Positions 50,606 through 61,117 of a stretch of 64,000 nucleotides of DNA are shown here, piece by piece (the stretch's first letter is position 1; every line of letters begins with the position of its first letter). A model generated the notes under the pieces. The model worked only from the letters and a program-made list of their open reading frames with translations, did no database searches and had not been told where the DNA came from. The position numbers and the translations under genes are program-made. Source of the stretch: Pirellulaceae bacterium (lineage in GTDB: Bacteria > Planctomycetota > Planctomycetia > Pirellulales > Pirellulaceae); NCBI GenBank assembly GCA_019636385.1, contig JAHBXT010000005.1, positions 1-64,000 on the forward strand, written 5' to 3'.

Positions 50606-53215
50606 CTAACTCTCGGCTTCCTTCTGCCATTCGTGCAACAGGCGCAGCGCTTCCAGCGGAGTGGTGGCCTGAATATCCAACTGTCGCAGCTTTTCAATCA
50701 CTGGGTGCGTGCCGAATTCAAACAGGGTTAACTGCACCGGCGCGTTGGGTTTGCGTTGCGGCGGAGTGATCTTGGAGTCGCCTCGGTGGTTGACGTGATC
50801 GGTTTCCAGTTGACGCAGAATGTCTTGTGCACGCGCGTTGACCGCTGCAGGAATACCAGCCAGGCGAGCCACGTGAATGCCGTAACTGCGGTCAGCGCCT
50901 CCGGGCACGATGCGATGCAGGAAGACGATATGCTCGTCCCATTCCTTGACGGCGACATTCAGATTCTGCACACCCGGCAGCGATTTTTCTAACTGGGTCA
51001 ATTCGTGGTAGTGAGTGGCGAATAGAGTCCGTGCACCGATCTTGTCATGCAAGAATTCCACGATTGCCCACGCCAGGCTCAGGCCATCGTAAGTACTGGT
51101 TCCGCGACCGATTTCATCCAGAATGATCAGGCTGCGTGCAGTGGCAGTATTGAGTATTCGTGCGGTCTCTAGCATCTCGACCATAAACGTACTTTGGCCG
51201 CGCGACAACTCGTCGCTTGCACCGACTCGCGCGAAGATGCGATCTACCACACCCATCCGCGCGCGACGTGCAGGCACGAAACTGCCTAATTGGGCCATCA
51301 CAGCCAATAAGGCGACCTGTCGAATGTAAGTGCTTTTACCCGCCATGTTGGGGCCTGTGATCAGCGCCAGTGGCCGGTGGGTAGGGCCCAACGAGACGTC
51401 ATTGGGCACAAAAGTGCCTTGGGGCATTGTGGCGTCCAGCACCGGATGCCGACCTTCGGAAATTTCCAGCTCACAGGAGTCGTCCATCTCTGGCCGCACA
51501 TAGTCACGCTGGACCGCTAGTTCGGCCAATCCTGCCAGCACGTCGACCTCGGCCAGAACTTGTGCGGACTGCAAGAGTTGAGGCAAGAATTCGGCAGCAT
51601 AGGCTCGTAGCTCGCCAAATATCTCTTGCTCCAGTGCAAGCGCTTGCTCATCGGCGGTTAGCACTTTGCTTTCGTATTGCTTCAGTTCATCGGTAATGTA
51701 CCGTTCGGCGTTCTTCAAAGTCTGCTTGCGCATGAAGTAGTCGGGTACTTTGTCTTGATGTGTGTTGGTGACCTCTAGGTAATACCCGAAGACTTTGGTG
51801 TAGCCAACTTTCAAACTGGTGATGCCAGTCTGCTCGATCTGCTGAGCCTGATATTGAGCGATCCACTGCTTGCCGCCGCGTGCCAGCTGCCACAGCTCGT
51901 CCAATTGATCATTACAGCCCGGCTGAATGAAGCCGCCATCGCGAGTATGCAGCGGACAATCCTGCCGTAGCGTACTGAGCAGGCGCTGGCACAAGGATTC
52001 GCATAATTCCAGATTGGAACGCAGATCATACAGTCGCTGACTATTGCAATCGGTCAGCCGCTGCTCAATGGCGGGCAGTTGCTGGAGCGTCATGCCGACC
52101 TGGAGCAGGTCGCGCGGATTGGCGCGGCCCGTTGCCAAGCGTCCCAACAATCTTTGCAAATCGAATATGCCGCTCAGTGTTTGCCGTAGCGTGCCTCGCA
52201 ACTTGGTCTGATTTACCAGCTCTTGCACCGCCGCGTGTCGCGACTGGATGGCGGATAAATCCACCAGCGGATTGGCAATCCAGCCGGCCAGCAGTCGCGC
52301 GCCCATGGCTGTGCAAGTTTGATCCAGCACGCCCAATAGCGAACCGGCTCGTTTGCCATCGCGCAAAGTCTGAGTAATCTCTAGCGATCGCCGCGTGGCG
52401 GCGTCGATTTCCAAGGTATGCAGCGCGTGGCTCGGTAGTAGATTGCGCAGGTGGACCAGCGACGTTCTTTGTGTCTCCTGCAAATAGGCCAGTACAGCGC
52501 CAGCAGCGCCGATTGCCGGTCCGTCGCGTTGCGAGTCCCAGCCCATGCCCTCTAACGTCTGCGTGCCAAAGTGCTGGCACAGTTGCCGATGAGCTTCATC
52601 GCTGTTGAACTGCCAAGTTGGTCGCAACGTCACTGTCCAACCATACTCGTTTCCAGGCGATAAGGCCGTGTCGTCTTCCCGCAGGAGAACCTCAGAGGGT
52701 TCCAAGCGCGCCAGTTCATCCAGCAGTTGCGAGCGAGCGAAGACGCCGGCTTCAAAGCGCCCCGTGGATAATTCTGTCCAAGCTAAGCCGACAGGAGCTT
52801 GAGGGTCGGCGGTCCCGGGCTGTGTCGAGTAGATGGCGACCAGCCAGTTGGTGTGCAACGGGTCCAAAAGGGCTTCGTCAGTCAGCGTGCCGGCGGTAAC
52901 GATTCGCGTGATCTCGCGGCGGACGACACCTTTGGCCTCGCGCGCGTCTTCGACTTGATCGCAGACCGCTACCCGAAAGCCCAACCGAATCAACTTGCCC
53001 AGATAGCTTTCCAACTGGTGATGTGGAAATCCAGCCATGGGCGTGGGATTTTCCCCCTTGTCGCGGCTGGTTACCGTCATGCCCAACACACGGCCACAGG
53101 TGATGGCGTCTTCGTTGAACAGCTCGTAGAAGTCACCGACGCGAAACAGCAAAATTGCATCGCCGCAAGCCGCTTTGGCCTGGTCGTATTGGCGCTGCAT
53201 GGGCGGAACGGTCAT
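50606..53215 (-). CDS. mutS: DNA mismatch repair protein MutS
   Basis: Mismatch-recognition ATPase, 869 residues. The mismatch-binding N-terminus has RVGDFYELFNEDA (the family's G-x-F-Y-E-x-F motif) and PMAGFPHHQLESYLGKLIRL. Connector, lever and clamp regions follow, and the ATPase domain has Walker A GPNMAGKSTYIRQVALL, RIFARVGASDELSRGQSTFM, LIILDEIGRGTSTYDGLSLA and TLFATHYHELTQLEKSL. The C-terminus is short (about 30 residues past the helix-turn-helix) and lacks a clear beta-clamp motif. The ribosome-binding site is weak. It is followed by 170 bp and then the convergent secreted unknown. Confidence 0.96.
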   Translation of the reverse strand: MTVPPMQRQYDQAKAACGDAILLFRVGDFYELFNEDAITCGRVLGMTVTSRDKGENPTPMAGFPHHQLESYLGKLIRLGFRVAVCDQVEDAREAKGVVRREITRIVTAGTLTDEALLDPLHTNWLVAIYSTQPGTADPQAPVGLAWTELSTGRFEAGVFARSQLLDELARLEPSEVLLREDDTALSPGNEYGWTVTLRPTWQFNSDEAHRQLCQHFGTQTLEGMGWDSQRDGPAIGAAGAVLAYLQETQRTSLVHLRNLLPSHALHTLEIDAATRRSLEITQTLRDGKRAGSLLGVLDQTCTAMGARLLAGWIANPLVDLSAIQSRHAAVQELVNQTKLRGTLRQTLSGIFDLQRLLGRLATGRANPRDLLQVGMTLQQLPAIEQRLTDCNSQRLYDLRSNLELCESLCQRLLSTLRQDCPLHTRDGGFIQPGCNDQLDELWQLARGGKQWIAQYQAQQIEQTGITSLKVGYTKVFGYYLEVTNTHQDKVPDYFMRKQTLKNAERYITDELKQYESKVLTADEQALALEQEIFGELRAYAAEFLPQLLQSAQVLAEVDVLAGLAELAVQRDYVRPEMDDSCELEISEGRHPVLDATMPQGTFVPNDVSLGPTHRPLALITGPNMAGKSTYIRQVALLAVMAQLGSFVPARRARMGVVDRIFARVGASDELSRGQSTFMVEMLETARILNTATARSLIILDEIGRGTSTYDGLSLAWAIVEFLHDKIGARTLFATHYHELTQLEKSLPGVQNLNVAVKEWDEHIVFLHRIVPGGADRSYGIHVARLAGIPAAVNARAQDILRQLETDHVNHRGDSKITPPQRKPNAPVQLTLFEFGTHPVIEKLRQLDIQATTPLEALRLLHEWQKEAES

Positions 53216-53281
53216 GAACGGTTAGCTTTTGTTGGTGGACAGCTCGGAAAATTATGGCTAAGAAACAGAGTTGCTATCCGA

Positions 53282-54535
53282 TTAGCTTCGAATCTTCCAC
53301 AGCGCATCAACCGAACGCACATACATGCCCGTCGAATCCATGGCTGGCGAACCCAGCACTTCGGTACCTAGCTCACACTGGCTGACCAGCCGACCTTCGC
53401 TGTCGGTCAAATCGACCACAAAGCACTTGCCGTTGCTGGCCATGGCAACCAAGCGGCGACCGGCAACGACCGGAGTCGACCAGAACTGTCCTGCATCAGG
53501 CAGTCGCAGTTGCCACTTGAGTTCTCCAGCAAAGTCGCAGCACACCAGCACGCTGCGGTTCAGGCCCAGCAGTCCCAGGTCTTTAACCACCATCAACGAC
53601 GATGATGCAGGACTGATCCGACCGGCCCGCCACAGTGGCACAGGTGTCTCGCGCGGACCGGCTAGCTGATACGCGTGAACTCCATCGGCAGGTAGGAATA
53701 GCTTGTCTTCGGCGAAGACGGCGCTGGCAATGGTCGAACAGCGCAGCTCCAACTGCCAGGCAACTTGACCATCGCGCGGCACGATGCCCATGGCACCCTG
53801 TCCATTGTGAATCACGACCACTGGCGAACCGTCGGCACCATACGCCAAACGGGGTGACGACCAGTTGGCAACTTGAGGGCGCTTTATTTCCCAGCGAGTT
53901 TGTCCAGTGGCGGCCTCAATTCCGGCAGCAAAGGAGTCGCCTTGTCCCTCAACCACCACAACCACCACGCCATCCACGACAACTGGCGAGGAACTCATTC
54001 CCACATCGTTGCCGGCCAAGGGATGGGCATCGACCAGGCTACGAAACCATACCAGATTGCCTTCGAGATCGTAGCAGGCCAGATCATTGGAGCTGAAGAA
54101 GGCATAGATCTGTCGGCCATCGGTGCAGGGCGATGGTGCTGCGTTGGCGCTGGTCGGATGGCAGTGAGGCCGGCCGGTGCATCGCAGCGAACGATGCCAC
54201 AGCAACTTACCGGTTGCCGCATCAACCGCCGAGGTGTGTAGCCAACGACCTTCCATAGCCGAGCTGCCGGTTGTGATGACTTTGCCATCCACAACTACCG
54301 GACCACTGACACTGCGACCCGGCAGCGGCGTGCGCCACGCAATATTCTCCGCAGGCTGGTCATCACTGGCCACGGAGAACCGTTCCGGTAACACGGTAGA
54401 TGGCAACACCGGATTGCCACCTGGACCTAAGAAGCCATACCATTGTGCATGGACTCGATTCACGCCCCCTGGCAACGCGATCTGCAGCAATATCGTCAGT
54501 GAACTGAAAGCGAGTGTTCTGGGTATGCGGTTCAT
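53282..54535 (-). CDS. Exported PQQ-binding-like beta-propeller protein
   Basis: A 417-residue protein starting at ATG 54535, where MNRIPRTLAFSSLTILLQIA gives the signal peptide. Repeats of about 45 residues contain the PQQ-propeller pattern (AAGIEAATGQTRWEI, CDFAGELKWQLRLP, GRRLVAMASNGKCFVVDLTD). The VWFRSLVDAHPLAGNDVGMS region is similar to other planctomycete propellers. Such proteins may be dehydrogenase-like or binding scaffolds; no catalytic residues are evident. It lies 88 bp downstream of another exported gene on the same strand, so an operon is likely. A second such protein lies at 33.4-37.4 kb. Confidence 0.85.
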   Translation of the reverse strand: MNRIPRTLAFSSLTILLQIALPGGVNRVHAQWYGFLGPGGNPVLPSTVLPERFSVASDDQPAENIAWRTPLPGRSVSGPVVVDGKVITTGSSAMEGRWLHTSAVDAATGKLLWHRSLRCTGRPHCHPTSANAAPSPCTDGRQIYAFFSSNDLACYDLEGNLVWFRSLVDAHPLAGNDVGMSSSPVVVDGVVVVVVEGQGDSFAAGIEAATGQTRWEIKRPQVANWSSPRLAYGADGSPVVVIHNGQGAMGIVPRDGQVAWQLELRCSTIASAVFAEDKLFLPADGVHAYQLAGPRETPVPLWRAGRISPASSSLMVVKDLGLLGLNRSVLVCCDFAGELKWQLRLPDAGQFWSTPVVAGRRLVAMASNGKCFVVDLTDSEGRLVSQCELGTEVLGSPAMDSTGMYVRSVDALWKIRS

Positions 54536-54623
54536 AATCCATCGTCCTGCAAAAAAAATGTGATATGTGCGTGTATGCCGATCCATTGCACGTGCACCTC
54601 AGTCGTCAGATTCTTTCCGACTG

Positions 54624-55757
54624 TTACTTACGGTCTGTCGGACGCACGGCCCAACCTGTAGAGTCCGAGAATCGCAATTGAAAATACCAGTCCTGAGCCC
54701 AGCTCTCCGTCTGTTCGTTTTGACACACTTTGACGAGCAGGCTGTTGGCACCTGGCTGTAGTTTGACAGGTGCCGTGTATTGATCGACCTGAGCTCCGGC
54801 ATGGTAAACTTCGCGGCTGATGGCCAGTTGCCCGTTGACCCAGACCTTGATGGCATTCATGCTGCCTGCACGAACTTCGACGTCCATGTCACTTGGGCTG
54901 TGGAATTCAGCCAAGCCATATACCAACGCGCCCTTGGCTTTGTCGTATGCTGCGGCCAAGTCAACCTTGCCTTCTTGGTCCTCGGTGGAAACTTCTTTCC
55001 ACGTAGCCTGAGCGGCCGGGTCTTTGGCCGGATAGCTGCGGTTGTTGAGCGTCTGATCATCCAGTCGCAAACGTCCCGCTAAGTAATCTTGTTCTGGAGG
55101 ATAAACCACGTTAAAACCGCTTTGATTGCTGTTGTCAAACGGTCCAACGGTGTGCCAGGCTGAAATAAATCCAAAGTGCTCCAGCAAATTCACCGGAGCC
55201 CCAGACTCTTTTAACTGCTTGGCAATATCTTGAACTTGGCTTGGCAATCGTGCGGCAACCAACAGTTGTTTAAAGGCCGATTGCTTGGCGTCGATGGCTG
55301 GGGGAGGGTTCTTGATCAAGCGGTCCAGTTGCAGTTGAATCGCCTCGTAGCGCAAGTCTAGACTCGAATCGGCAGTCATCGTCTCCAGTAGCTGTTCGCG
55401 GCGCTCAGGATGCTGTTGGCATATGTAGCTGAACGCCCAGTAACGCGCAGTAGAGTCTTGACTGGGTCGTTGAAGAAACTGTTGACACTCCTGGACTGCC
55501 GACTGGGAATTGCGATCGGCGATGGTCTGCGCCAATGCCAAGTACCAGTTCTTGGCCACATCGCCTTGTGTTCTCATGGCCAATAACACAGCAGTCAGCT
55601 CCAGGTCGCGGCGTTGGCTGAGAGTATGCCACACGGCAGAGGTCTGCTGAACATCGCCAATGGCTGCTCCGAGCGTCTCCAGTTGCTGGTCAGCCTTCAG
55701 TAATCCGAGCTGACTGATCCCTATCAGCCCTCCGATAATCGCGCATCGCCAGTACAT
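54624..55757 (-). CDS. Exported helical-repeat protein with C-terminal jelly-roll-like domain
   Basis: A 377-residue protein with an N-terminal signal (YWRCAIIGGLIGISQLGLLK). Residues about 25-190 are alpha-helical repeats (LELTAVLLAMRTQGDVAKN, YWAFSYICQQHPERREQL) of HEAT/TPR type. Residues about 200-370 look like a carbohydrate-binding or galactose-binding-like beta-domain: FISAWHTVGPFDNSNQSGFN, YGLAEFHSPSDMDVEVRAGS, MNAIKVWVNGQLAISREVYH, GANSLLVKVCQNEQTESWAQ. It lies upstream of the PQQ propeller gene on the same strand. Domain calls are by eye only; a role in polymer handling at the cell surface is a guess. Confidence 0.65.
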   Translation of the reverse strand: MYWRCAIIGGLIGISQLGLLKADQQLETLGAAIGDVQQTSAVWHTLSQRRDLELTAVLLAMRTQGDVAKNWYLALAQTIADRNSQSAVQECQQFLQRPSQDSTARYWAFSYICQQHPERREQLLETMTADSSLDLRYEAIQLQLDRLIKNPPPAIDAKQSAFKQLLVAARLPSQVQDIAKQLKESGAPVNLLEHFGFISAWHTVGPFDNSNQSGFNVVYPPEQDYLAGRLRLDDQTLNNRSYPAKDPAAQATWKEVSTEDQEGKVDLAAAYDKAKGALVYGLAEFHSPSDMDVEVRAGSMNAIKVWVNGQLAISREVYHAGAQVDQYTAPVKLQPGANSLLVKVCQNEQTESWAQDWYFQLRFSDSTGWAVRPTDRK

Positions 55758-56113
55758 TCGCAGCTTTCCTATTTGAATGAACGTCTCAGGGATATCAGGA
55801 AAACCCTGAATCTTGCGGTCGACCTATTGTGCACTTGCCCGGCGGGCTTTCCAAGATGGTGTAAGCTCATGAGGTCCGGCTGGGCGAGCTCTCAACGGGT
55901 TGGGATTTGACAAATCGTTGGATCATACAGGAGCCGATCGCGCCGGCTTGCTTGTGCAGCCGGTTGTGATTGGACTCGAATGAGACTCTGAAAAATCCAG
56001 CTCAGGCACAAGGCTTCCGTCGTCCACATCCAGATCGACCAGAATTCGATATACTGGGTGTTCAGTAGACGCCAACCCATGTTTGCAATCGAAAGAATTA
56101 GCAGTTCGATTGG
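55758..56113. other. Divergent promoter region before recQ
   Basis: About 355 bp between the exported helical-repeat gene (minus) and recQ (plus). CAGGG at 55790-55794 can pair with CCCTG at 55804-55808, a short imperfect hairpin. Otherwise no feature recognised. Confidence 0.35.
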
Positions 56114-58729
56114 ATGAATCAGCCATTAGCCAGCTTAGATCAAGCCTTGCAGCGCTTCGGCCTGCGCGAATTTCGTCCGGGGCAGCGTGAAGCCATTCAG
56201 GCCATTGCAGCCGGTAAAGACTGTTTGTGCGTGATGCCGACCGGCGGCGGCAAAAGCCTGTGCTATCAGTTACCCAGTTTGATCCGTCCGGGACTAACCA
56301 TTGTAGTCTCGCCACTGATCGCGCTGATGAAGGATCAGGTGGATAGCTTGGCGCGCAACGGCATTCATGCCGCCCTGATCAATAGCACGCTTAGCCATTC
56401 GCAACAGCAACAGCGGTTGAGCGATGTGGCTGCTGGCAAATACAAGTTGGTCTATGTTGCGCCAGAACGACTGCGCAGTCCGCAGTTCATGGAAGCCATT
56501 CGGGCCACGCCGATTCAACTGCTGGCCGTGGACGAGGCGCACTGCATCAGTCAATGGGGACACGACTTTCGTCCCGACTACGCACGGTTGGGCCAGTTTC
56601 GCGAATGGTTAGGTGGAGTGCAAACGGTGGCGCTGACGGCTACAGCCACTCCCCGCGTGCGCCAGGATATCGTTCAGGTTCTGGGCCTGAAGCAAATGAG
56701 CCAATTCATGAGTGGCTTTGCTCGGCCTAATTTGCATTTCGGCGTGGTGACTTGTCAGTCCGATCGGGACAAAGAGCAGGAGCTAAAGGAATTCCTGCGG
56801 GCCGACGGCGAGTCGGGAATCATCTACGTGGCCACGCGAAAACGTTGCGAATCACTGGTCGAATGGATTGGGAAAGACTTGAAAATGTCTGTCGGCGGCT
56901 ATCATGCTGGCTTGCTGCCCGAACAGCGTCAAGCCATCCAAGAGCGGTTCATGAGCAACCAACTGCGGCTGATCGTGGCCACCAATGCATTCGGCATGGG
57001 CATCGATAAGCCAGACCTGCGATTTGTCCTTCACTACAACATGCCGGGATCGCTGGAGGCCTACTATCAAGAGGCCGGTCGTGCGGGCCGCGATGGTCGC
57101 GATTCCGCGTGCGTCCTGTTATACAGCTTCCAGGATCGCTACATTCAGGAATTCTTCATCGAGAACAATTATCCGCCGCGCCAGATGATTCAATCGGTCT
57201 ACGAATTTCTGATCGAGCGTGAGGAAGATCCGATCGAGTTAACTCTGGAGGAAATTCGGGACCAACTTGGGCTCAATACTTCGCCCGAGGCGGTCGGCAG
57301 TTGCCTGCAAATCCTGGCTCGTACTCAGGTAATCGAGCGTCTCGAGTCCGGTGCAGGTATGGCCATGGTGCGGATCAATAGCAACCTGCCGACGCTCGTG
57401 GATATGTTGCCCAGCGACGCCAAGGTTCGGCGAAGTGTCATGCGCCTATTGGAAAAAGTGGTCGATAAGCGGCGATTTGAAGAGGTCTTCTTTCATCCGC
57501 TGTGGCTGGTCCAGCAATCGGGCATGGATCGCGAAGCATTATCTCGCCAACTGAAGTTGCTCAATGAATTGCCTGACGTCGACTACGTGCCCCCGTTTCG
57601 CGGACGCGCTGTTCATTTTCGACGGCAGAATGTGCCGTTTGAAGAGTTAAATATTGACTTCGACAATCTGCGCAAGCGAAAAGAAGCTGAACTGGAAAGA
57701 CTCAACCGAGTGATTCAGTATGCTCAGTCCACGCAGTGCCGCCAGGCAAATATCCTTAACTATTTTGGCGATGCGCAGGCCGAAGATTGTCAGCAGTGTG
57801 ATCGCTGTCGAGGTCAACTCGGTCAGGCTGTTTCGCTGTACAAAATCGCCACCACCAGAGCCGCTGCGGCTGGTGCCATTGCAACGCAGGTCGATGCTGG
57901 TGAAGTCGGACTACCGCAGTCTCGAACTGCCAACAGCCAGGCAGCCAAGCCGCCTGGTAAGCCTGAGTCGAAAACCCCTTTGGCAGCGCGCTCGTCGCCC
58001 GCATCGCAGCCTGCACAAATGTCGCTGGAGCAGCAGGTCTTGATGCTCCAAAGAATCGTGGACGAAATCGGCAGACTGCAAGGACGCATGGGGCGACTTT
58101 TGATCGTCCAATATCTTTGCGGGTCAGAGAATTCAAAGGTTCAAAAGCTCAATCTGCATCGCCTTGGCGGATTTGGGATGCTGCGTGGCCTCAGGCAAGA
58201 GGAAGGTGTCAAACTGGTCGACTGCCTGTTGGGCTGTGGAGTGCTGCAGCAGCAGGAGGTTAGTCGCTACCGGCCAACTGTCTGTGTCGCTCCTGAAATG
58301 GCCGATTCGGCTCGCCGGCGTGAACTGCTGGTCCAGGTCCAGTTGCCTGCCGCCCTAGCCAGCAAACTTGCCCGATTGTTTGGTAAATCGAACACTCCTG
58401 CTGCTCAGGCCCCCAACGTACCGAGCCCCCCGGCTCAGCCCGTTGTTTCGCCTGCGCGGCCCACAGTGGCCACAGACGATAATCAACTCGGTAATACCCC
58501 TGATTGGCAGTGGACCGTCCAGCTTTTTCGAGCTGGATGGACATGGTCGGCTGTGCAGGCCATTCGCCGAATGAACGATGAACAGCTAGCGGCCAGCTTA
58601 TGCGATTCGATACGCGCTGGTCAGCGGCTGGAGCGCGGATGGGTGTCGGTTGCCGACAGCGATGTTCGAACGCCTGGTCAGCAGCGCGTGCTGCGAGAAA
58701 TGCAGCGACGAGCTTCAGCGGGTGTCTAA
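56114..58729 (+). CDS. recQ: ATP-dependent DNA helicase RecQ with extended C-terminus
   Basis: An 871-residue 3'-5' helicase. Helicase motifs: FRPGQREAI (motif 0), PTGGGKS (Walker A, residues 42-48), DEAHCISQWGHDFRPDY (DEAH at 140-143), ALTATATPRVRQD, ATNAFGMGIDKPDLRFVLH and YQEAGRAGRDGR. The zinc-binding region has CRQANILNYFGDAQAEDCQQ followed by CDRC. After a Pro/Ala/Gln-rich linker of about 70 residues comes a winged-helix segment (IVQYLCGSENSKVQKLNLHR, GMLRGLRQEEGVKLVDCLLG) typical of the RQC domain. A second linker leads to a helix-turn-helix-like end (WTVQLFRAGWTWSAVQAIRR). Involved in repair of broken or stalled forks. Longer than E. coli RecQ (about 610). Confidence 0.92.
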   Translation: MNQPLASLDQALQRFGLREFRPGQREAIQAIAAGKDCLCVMPTGGGKSLCYQLPSLIRPGLTIVVSPLIALMKDQVDSLARNGIHAALINSTLSHSQQQQRLSDVAAGKYKLVYVAPERLRSPQFMEAIRATPIQLLAVDEAHCISQWGHDFRPDYARLGQFREWLGGVQTVALTATATPRVRQDIVQVLGLKQMSQFMSGFARPNLHFGVVTCQSDRDKEQELKEFLRADGESGIIYVATRKRCESLVEWIGKDLKMSVGGYHAGLLPEQRQAIQERFMSNQLRLIVATNAFGMGIDKPDLRFVLHYNMPGSLEAYYQEAGRAGRDGRDSACVLLYSFQDRYIQEFFIENNYPPRQMIQSVYEFLIEREEDPIELTLEEIRDQLGLNTSPEAVGSCLQILARTQVIERLESGAGMAMVRINSNLPTLVDMLPSDAKVRRSVMRLLEKVVDKRRFEEVFFHPLWLVQQSGMDREALSRQLKLLNELPDVDYVPPFRGRAVHFRRQNVPFEELNIDFDNLRKRKEAELERLNRVIQYAQSTQCRQANILNYFGDAQAEDCQQCDRCRGQLGQAVSLYKIATTRAAAAGAIATQVDAGEVGLPQSRTANSQAAKPPGKPESKTPLAARSSPASQPAQMSLEQQVLMLQRIVDEIGRLQGRMGRLLIVQYLCGSENSKVQKLNLHRLGGFGMLRGLRQEEGVKLVDCLLGCGVLQQQEVSRYRPTVCVAPEMADSARRRELLVQVQLPAALASKLARLFGKSNTPAAQAPNVPSPPAQPVVSPARPTVATDDNQLGNTPDWQWTVQLFRAGWTWSAVQAIRRMNDEQLAASLCDSIRAGQRLERGWVSVADSDVRTPGQQRVLREMQRRASAGV

Positions 58730-58971
58730 AAGGCATGCGGCCAGTCAGAATATACCCGTAGCTACCGTCACCAGCCGCTGGAACCCCAGTTCGCCCACCG
58801 CAAGCGCAACGGCAACGCATTAATGCGGCTCGCCAAACAACAGAAAATCTCCGGCTGAACAACAAATTGACGCTCTAGGGGTGCCCAAGCGGTGGCATCG
58901 TGGCCTAGAATGGAGAGGTTCGCCAATTGTTATAGACGAAAATCAGCGATGATAACTTTGAAGGGCTAGGA

Positions 58972-61110
58972 ATGGACAACCAGCAACCGTCGGCTGGCAA
59001 TAAAAAGAGCGAAGAAGGTACGTCGCGGCGTGGTCAATTCTGGCCGATCCTGCTGTTGATCGTGGTCTTGTCCTTGCTGCTGTCCTCGTTTTGGTCCAGC
59101 TTCAGTGTGGATCGCATCAGCTACAGCTTCTTCGTGGACCAGCTTGAAGAAAGAAATATTCAAACTCTGGACGTCACTGGCAATTCGGCTCGAGGGACAT
59201 TTCGAGAGCCACCGCCAAAACCCATCGAATACACCGCTGCGGGCGAGCCTATTGCCCAAAAATTGACTGACGAAGTTGCTCGCTACCGCAAGCAGTTTTC
59301 GGTCACGCTCCCACCTGAGTCCGGCGAATGGTTACGAAATCAGATCGAAAAGCAGCGTCCAACCGCCGACGAGAAATCCAGCGATGCGACCCAGGGTGGC
59401 CCGATTGTGGCCACGTTTCACGATGGCGATACGATGAATTTTTTCTTTATGGCCATCTGGATACTGCTGCCGCTGGCGTTGTTAGCCTCGCTGTGGATTA
59501 TGTATCGGCGAACGCAGAGTCAAATGATGGGTGGAGGCGGCTTTTTTTCGGGTTTTTCCCGATCCACCGCCAAACGTTATGAAGCTAGCGACCAACAGAC
59601 GACATTCAACGATGTGGCTGGGTTGGAGGGCGTCAAAGCGGATTTGCAAGAGTTGGTCGAATTCCTGAAAAGCCCCGAGAAGTTTCATCGTCTGGGTGGG
59701 CGCATTCCCAAGGGCGTGTTGTTGAACGGTCCTCCGGGCACCGGCAAGACGCTGTTGGCTCGGGCTGTTGCCGGCGAGGCGGGGGTGCCCTTCTATTCGG
59801 TTAACGGCAGTGAATTCATTCAAATGTTTGTGGGTGTAGGTGCCAGCCGCGTGCGCGATCTGTTTCAGCAGGCCAAGGAGCATTCTCCGGCTATTATCTT
59901 CGTGGACGAAATTGACGCGGTCGGTCGCCAACGCGGTGCCGGTCTGGGCGGTGGCCACGATGAACGTGAGCAGACGTTGAATCAGATTCTGAGCGAAATG
60001 GATGGCTTTGCACCGTCCGAGTCGGTAATCGTGCTGGCTGCCACCAACCGCCCCGATGTGCTGGACCCGGCTCTCTTGCGTCCCGGGCGATTCGATCGGC
60101 ATGTCACCGTCGGCCGTCCGACGCAAAAGGGGCGCATGGAAATGTTCAAAGTGCACACGCGCGATGTGCCACTGGACAACGATGTCGATCTGGAGCGATT
60201 AGCCGCAGTGACGATCGGTCTGACAGGCGCTGATATTCGCAATCTGGTTAATGAAGCTGCGCTGTGGGCGGCCCGCAACAACAAGAACCGGGTCAGTTCC
60301 GGGGATTTCGACTACGCCCGCGACAAGGTGTTGATGGGTGCCAAACGCGAGGAAGTGCTTAATGAAGCTGAAAAGAAGAAGACCGCTTACCACGAGGCGG
60401 GTCATACCTTAGCCGCCTGGTTCCTGAAAGGCGCTCAGCGCGTGCACAAAGTCACCATTATTCCCCGCGGGCGCGCTCTGGGAGTTACTCAAATCGTTCC
60501 CACCGAGGATCGCGTTAGCGCCAGCGAGCATGAATTGCAGGATCAATTGGTGGTTTTGCTGGCGGGTAGGTCAGCAGAAAAAATGATCTATGATGAAACG
60601 ACCGTTGGTGCCGAAAATGATCTAGAACGGGCCACCGAGATGGCGCGGCGGATGATTACCCATTGGGGCATGAGTCCCAAACTGGGACCGGTCAGCTACA
60701 AGACCTCAGAAGAAGATCCGTTCCTGGGCCGCGAAATGCACCAGCAGCGTAAATTCAGCGAGCACACTCAAGAAATGATCGACGGTGAAGTCTCACGAGT
60801 ACTGCACTCGGCCAGCCTGCGTGCGACCGAACTCCTGAGCCAGCGCCGGGAGGAATTGGAAGCCATTACTCGCGGATTATTAGAGCGCGAAGAGCTGAGT
60901 GAAACTGAAATTGAAGAACTGATTGGTGTCTCTGTGCATGGCGCGGCGCGGCAGCACTTGTTAACTTCGTCCACAGACCATACAGATACGGATGCCAATG
61001 CCTCGCAAGCAGCCTTGACCGCATCCAGTAGCGATGCAGCTTCAGCGAACGATCCTGTGGCTGCCCAATCGCTGGCTTCGCAGGGAAGGTCGCCCGCACC
61101 GGAGCGCTAA
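58972..61110 (+). CDS. ftsH: ATP-dependent zinc metalloprotease FtsH
   Basis: Membrane AAA protease, 712 residues. Two membrane segments are at about residues 23-42 and 156-178, enclosing a periplasmic domain. Walker A is GPPGTGKT (253-260), Walker B IIFVDEID (308-315), second region of homology [18 protein letters not shown], and the zinc site HEAGH (474-478). The C-terminus ([19 protein letters not shown], then Thr/Ala/Ser-rich) is longer than usual. It degrades misfolded membrane proteins and regulatory proteins. rsgA begins seven bases after its stop, so they are one operon. Start ATG 58972 with a weak AGGGCTAGGA site. Confidence 0.97.
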   Translation: MDNQQPSAGNKKSEEGTSRRGQFWPILLLIVVLSLLLSSFWSSFSVDRISYSFFVDQLEERNIQTLDVTGNSARGTFREPPPKPIEYTAAGEPIAQKLTDEVARYRKQFSVTLPPESGEWLRNQIEKQRPTADEKSSDATQGGPIVATFHDGDTMNFFFMAIWILLPLALLASLWIMYRRTQSQMMGGGGFFSGFSRSTAKRYEASDQQTTFNDVAGLEGVKADLQELVEFLKSPEKFHRLGGRIPKGVLLNGPPGTGKTLLARAVAGEAGVPFYSVNGSEFIQMFVGVGASRVRDLFQQAKEHSPAIIFVDEIDAVGRQRGAGLGGGHDEREQTLNQILSEMDGFAPSESVIVLAATNRPDVLDPALLRPGRFDRHVTVGRPTQKGRMEMFKVHTRDVPLDNDVDLERLAAVTIGLTGADIRNLVNEAALWAARNNKNRVSSGDFDYARDKVLMGAKREEVLNEAEKKKTAYHEAGHTLAAWFLKGAQRVHKVTIIPRGRALGVTQIVPTEDRVSASEHELQDQLVVLLAGRSAEKMIYDETTVGAENDLERATEMARRMITHWGMSPKLGPVSYKTSEEDPFLGREMHQQRKFSEHTQEMIDGEVSRVLHSASLRATELLSQRREELEAITRGLLEREELSETEIEELIGVSVHGAARQHLLTSSTDHTDTDANASQAALTASSSDAASANDPVAAQSLASQGRSPAPER

Positions 61111-61117
61111 ACGCAGT

